From the NCBI GenBank assembly GCA_030642645.1, contig DAOWNJ010000047.1, forward strand, positions 1-7,515: a DNA stretch of 7,515 nucleotides, read 5' to 3'. Positions 4,812 through 7,515 of this stretch are shown piece by piece (position 1 is the first letter of the stretch; each line of letters starts with the position of its first letter). Made by a program: the position numbers and the translations under genes. The stretch is from Dehalococcoidia bacterium. GTDB lineage: Bacteria > Chloroflexota > Dehalococcoidia > E44-bin15 > DAOWNJ01. The notes under the pieces are model-generated. The model ran no database searches. It worked only from the letters and a program-made list of their open reading frames with translations, and was not told the DNA's origin.

Positions 4812-6869
4812 GTGTTCTTCACCTACATACCGATTATAGCAGGGGTTATGGCCATCGGCCTTGCCCTTTACTTTGTCCGGGATGTATTGAGGCAGGACCA
4901 GGGGACCCAGCTTATGATAGAGATATCAGAGGCGGTAAAGGAGGGTGCCCTGGCCTTTCTGCACCGTGAGTATGGGGTGCTTATAGTATTTGTGGTGGTG
5001 GTGGCCATAATCCTCGGGGTGGTTCTCGGTGGATGGGTGGCACTGGCTTTCATCTTCGGTGCCATCTGCTCTATGGGTGCCGGATATGCCGGGATGAATA
5101 TGGCCATCAGGGCCAATGCCAGGACCTCAGCGGCAGCCAGGGAGAGCCTGAACCAGGGGCTCAAGGTCTCATTCCGCAGCGGGGCGGTGATGGGGATGTG
5201 CGTTGTCGGGATAGGGATGCTGGGACTCGCCATCCTTTACTTTGCTTTCCATAATAGCCCTGACTTTCTCAAGATCATCCCTGCCTATGGCTTTGGTGCC
5301 TCAGGGGTGGCGCTATTTGCCAGGGTTGGCGGCGGTATCTTTACCAAGGCGGCAGACGCCGGGGCCGACCTTGTAGGGAAGGTGGAGAAGGGGATCCCTG
5401 AGGACGACCCCAGGAATGCCGCTGTTATCGCTGACTTCGTCGGCGATAACGTTGGCGATGTCGCCGGAATGGGCGCTGATCTGTTTGAGTCCTATGTCGA
5501 GTCGATAATCGCCACCATGACGCTGAGCGCGGTGGCGGTAGCCTTCGGGCTCGCCTCAGGAGACGAGGTTGCCTGGTATCTGCCGATGCTGGTGGCGGCG
5601 GGGGGGGTAGTTGCCTCCATCATCGGGGTGTTTCTGGTAAGGGTAGGGGAGAAACCTGAGATAGGGGCGCTGCTCACCGCCCTTCGTCGCGGGACATTCT
5701 CCGCCTCGATACTCACCGCAGCCTTCGCCGCCATTACAGTCTACTTCCTCGGCGCCAGCTGGGGGATATTGTGGGCTATCCTCGCTGGCCTTGTTGCCGG
5801 GGTATTGATCGGGGAGAGCACCAACTATTTCACGTCCTATGCCTACTCGCCAACGCGCAATATCTCAGAGGCATCGGAGACCGGGGCGGGCCCAACGATA
5901 ATCAGGGGGTTCGCCAACGGACTCATGAGCACCCTATTCCCGGTCCTGCTGGTGGTCATCGGGGTAGTCATTGCCTACCGCTTCGCTGGCTTCTATGGTG
6001 TGGCTATCGCCGGCATCGGGATGCTATCGACACTGGGGATAACACTGGCCACCGACGCCTATGGTCCGGTGGCGGACAACGCTGGAGGGATCGTCGAGAT
6101 GTCGGGGCTTCCACCCGAGATAAGGGCGAGGACCGATGCACTTGACTCCCTAGGCAATACCACAGCGGCAACAGGGAAGGGATTCGCTATCGGTGCTGCT
6201 GCCCTCACCGCCCTCGCCCTGATGCTGTCCTACGCCAATGTAGTAGGGATCGTAAGCATTGAGGGTGGGGAGATTGTGTTTACTAATGCACAATGGATCA
6301 CACTGCTCGACCCGGGGGTGATCGCAGGGCTTTTCATCGGGGTTATGCTCCCTGCCATCTTCTGCTCCCAGACCCTCACCTCTGTGGGCAAGACCACATC
6401 CCTTATAGTTGACGAGGTGCGCCGCCAGTTCCGGGAGATACCAGGTTTATGGGAGGGAACGGCGAGGCCTGAGTATGGGAAGTGTGTTGATATATGCACC
6501 AAGAGGGCATTGAGGGAGATGCTCGCCCCGGCCCTGATGGCGGTGATTGCCCCTATTGCGGTCGGATTTATACTGGGCAAATATGCCCTCGGTGGCTTTC
6601 TTCTTGGCGCAACAGCCAGTGGGTTCCTCCTGGCGATAACCATGGCCAATGCCGGTGGCTCATGGGATAACGCCAAGAAGTATATAGAGGCCGGAAATCT
6701 CGGTGGGAAGGGGTCAGAGGCACACAAGGCGAGTGTTATTGGCGATACCGTAGGTGACCCAATGAAGGATACCTCAGGGCCCTCCCTGAACATTATGATA
6801 AAGCTGATGGCGATTATATCTCTGGTTCTGGCCCCGGTTCTGGCAAACTTTGAGGGCTTTATCCACTGA
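4812..6869 (+). CDS. hppA: Membrane-bound ion-translocating pyrophosphatase, K+-dependent type
   Basis: A 685-residue integral membrane protein of about 16 helices that couples hydrolysis of pyrophosphate to pumping of H+ or Na+. Full family length. Substrate-site motifs are intact: GADLVGKVE at 184-192, GIPEDDPRN at 194-202, DNVGDVAGMGADLFESY at 212-228, DNAGG at 422-426, GNTTAATGKG at 448-457, NAGGSWDNAKKYIE at 613-626, GDTVGDPMKDTSGPSLN at 644-660. Ala452 after GNTT is the mark of K+-dependent enzymes; K+-independent ones have Lys there. Helix 6 carries E226 and also E230, the two alternative places where gate glutamates occur, so the pumped ion is not decided here. The GTG start at 4812 is supported by a perfect GGAGG (4802-4806) with 5-nt spacing, and the N-terminal FFTYIPIIA begins TM1 directly. 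It converges on the next gene with an 11-bp overlap. Eight G in a row lie at 5600-5607. Confidence 0.97.
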   Translation: MFFTYIPIIAGVMAIGLALYFVRDVLRQDQGTQLMIEISEAVKEGALAFLHREYGVLIVFVVVVAIILGVVLGGWVALAFIFGAICSMGAGYAGMNMAIRANARTSAAARESLNQGLKVSFRSGAVMGMCVVGIGMLGLAILYFAFHNSPDFLKIIPAYGFGASGVALFARVGGGIFTKAADAGADLVGKVEKGIPEDDPRNAAVIADFVGDNVGDVAGMGADLFESYVESIIATMTLSAVAVAFGLASGDEVAWYLPMLVAAGGVVASIIGVFLVRVGEKPEIGALLTALRRGTFSASILTAAFAAITVYFLGASWGILWAILAGLVAGVLIGESTNYFTSYAYSPTRNISEASETGAGPTIIRGFANGLMSTLFPVLLVVIGVVIAYRFAGFYGVAIAGIGMLSTLGITLATDAYGPVADNAGGIVEMSGLPPEIRARTDALDSLGNTTAATGKGFAIGAAALTALALMLSYANVVGIVSIEGGEIVFTNAQWITLLDPGVIAGLFIGVMLPAIFCSQTLTSVGKTTSLIVDEVRRQFREIPGLWEGTARPEYGKCVDICTKRALREMLAPALMAVIAPIAVGFILGKYALGGFLLGATASGFLLAITMANAGGSWDNAKKYIEAGNLGGKGSEAHKASVIGDTVGDPMKDTSGPSLNIMIKLMAIISLVLAPVLANFEGFIH

Positions 6870-7512
6870 GGAAAGGGTTCCACTTGCGCTCAACCCCGAT
6901 GGTTGTCTGAGGCCCATGCCCGGGAAGGACGATGGTCTCGTCGGGGAGGGTCATTAGCTTTGTGTGGATGCTATTCATCAGCATATTGTAGCCTACGCCC
7001 TGGCCGGGGAAGTCCGTCCTTCCAATGCCGAAATTAAAAAGGGTATCCCCACTAAACACTACCCCTTCGCCGTAGAGTGAGATTCCACCCGGGGAATGCC
7101 CCGGGGTATGAAGCACCTTGAAGCGGAGCTCCCCGACCTCGACCACATCCCCCTCCCTGAGGAGGATGTCAGGCTTTGGAGGCGGCTGAAGAGAGCCACC
7201 GGTAAGTTTGCCAAAGACACCGGCCAGCCCTTGCATTGCCCCCATCATCCCCCCCATACCTTCCGCCTCAGCCTCATGGACAGCATACCTTGCCCCTGTC
7301 TCCTCCTTGACCTTTTTGAGCGCACCGACATGGTCGATGTGGGTATGGGTGGCTACAATGAGGATAATCTTCAGCCCAAGCCCCCCCACCTCCTCAATGA
7401 TCTCCTTGGCATTGGAGCCGGGGTCGATGATCATCCCTTCCTTTGTCTTCTCGGAGCCCACGATAAAGCAGTTGGAGCCAAAAAAACCCAGGTCAATGGT
7501 TCTCAGGATCAT
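6859..7512 (-). CDS. Metallo-beta-lactamase-fold hydrolase, glyoxalase II-like
   Basis: A 217-residue cytoplasmic protein with the complete dinuclear metal site of the glyoxalase II-like branch: THTHIDH at 55-61 (H56, H58, D60, H61), HTPGHSPGG at 135-143 (H139), GDTLF at 155-159 (bridging D156) and PGHGP at 197-201 (H199). Length fits short YcbL-type enzymes, which lack the C-terminal glutathione-binding domain of true GloB, so the substrate may be another thioester or unknown. A methionine- and glycine-rich segment (about 85-107) sits between the first metal motif and residue D115, where relatives carry a loop or lid. The ATG at 7512 starts a typical family N-terminus (ILRTIDLGFFGSNCFIV), but only three bases (GAG on this strand) precede it, so the ribosome site and any longer start lie outside the window. 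Its last codons overlap the end of hppA by 11 bp. Confidence 0.93.
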   Translation of the reverse strand: MILRTIDLGFFGSNCFIVGSEKTKEGMIIDPGSNAKEIIEEVGGLGLKIILIVATHTHIDHVGALKKVKEETGARYAVHEAEAEGMGGMMGAMQGLAGVFGKLTGGSLQPPPKPDILLREGDVVEVGELRFKVLHTPGHSPGGISLYGEGVVFSGDTLFNFGIGRTDFPGQGVGYNMLMNSIHTKLMTLPDETIVLPGHGPQTTIGVERKWNPFLSG

Positions 7513-7515
7513 CTC

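Noticed and set aside
5600..5607. Run of eight G in hppA as a phase-variable switch
   Set aside because: It encodes well-formed membrane sequence (AAGGVV) in an essential-type enzyme and is explained by glycine codons in GC-rich DNA.
6230..6883. Long minus-strand open frame of 217 codons opposite hppA
   Set aside because: It lies antisense to conserved hppA motifs, its translation resembles no family, and open antisense frames are common in GC-rich genes.
1..7515. CRISPR array, tRNA, insertion sequence or attachment-site duplication
   Set aside because: No regularly spaced repeats, cloverleaf, transposase or long direct repeats were seen on either strand.

Overview
The window (about 57% GC by eye) is densely coding bacterial chromosome: nine protein genes, two of them possibly cut by the window ends, with no RNA gene, insertion sequence, CRISPR array or phage feature seen. 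Sigma-70-like promoters, Shine-Dalgarno sites and a YraN/RNase HII neighbourhood say bacterium. A ThiD2-ThiE fusion, an archaeal-type translin-family protein, paired FmdB zinc ribbons and a K+-dependent-type membrane pyrophosphatase would fit an anaerobic lineage such as Chloroflexota (Dehalococcoidia-like). That placement is inference from gene content only.

Layout. Positions 1-651 (+) hold RNase HII without its first few residues. Positions 572-1834 (-) hold an MFS transporter of the oxalate/formate-antiporter or monocarboxylate type. It converges on and overlaps the end of rnhB by 80 bp and separates rnhB from its usual neighbour yraN (1931-2293, +). The divergent MFS/yraN gap carries a good promoter towards yraN and, towards the MFS gene, an 11-bp inverted repeat whose loop holds the ribosome binding site and start codon. 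Positions 2359-4763 (+) look like one operon: a promoter with an extended -10, two tandem FmdB-type zinc-ribbon genes (gap 2 nt), a ThiD2-ThiE thiamine fusion (1-nt overlap) and a translin-family protein (38-nt overlap), closed by a hairpin plus T-rich tail at 4752-4784. Positions 4812-6869 (+) hold the ion-pumping membrane pyrophosphatase hppA. Positions 6859-7512 (-) hold a metallo-beta-lactamase-fold hydrolase of the glyoxalase II type, converging on hppA with an 11-bp overlap.

How the genes work together. RNase HII and YraN belong to the common rnhB-yraN cluster of DNA-maintenance genes. The central operon joins thiamine phosphate synthesis to two small zinc-ribbon proteins of unknown role and a possible RNA-binding or RNase protein; the tight coupling implies co-expression, but no shared function is established. 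HppA uses pyrophosphate, including that released by thiamine phosphate synthase and by polymerases, to energise the membrane. The least ordinary points are the bacterial translin homologue tied to thiD2-thiE, the hairpin with start codon in the loop upstream of the transporter, and the signs that the transporter gene arrived inside the rnhB-yraN pair. I found no clear multi-gene defence or mobile system.
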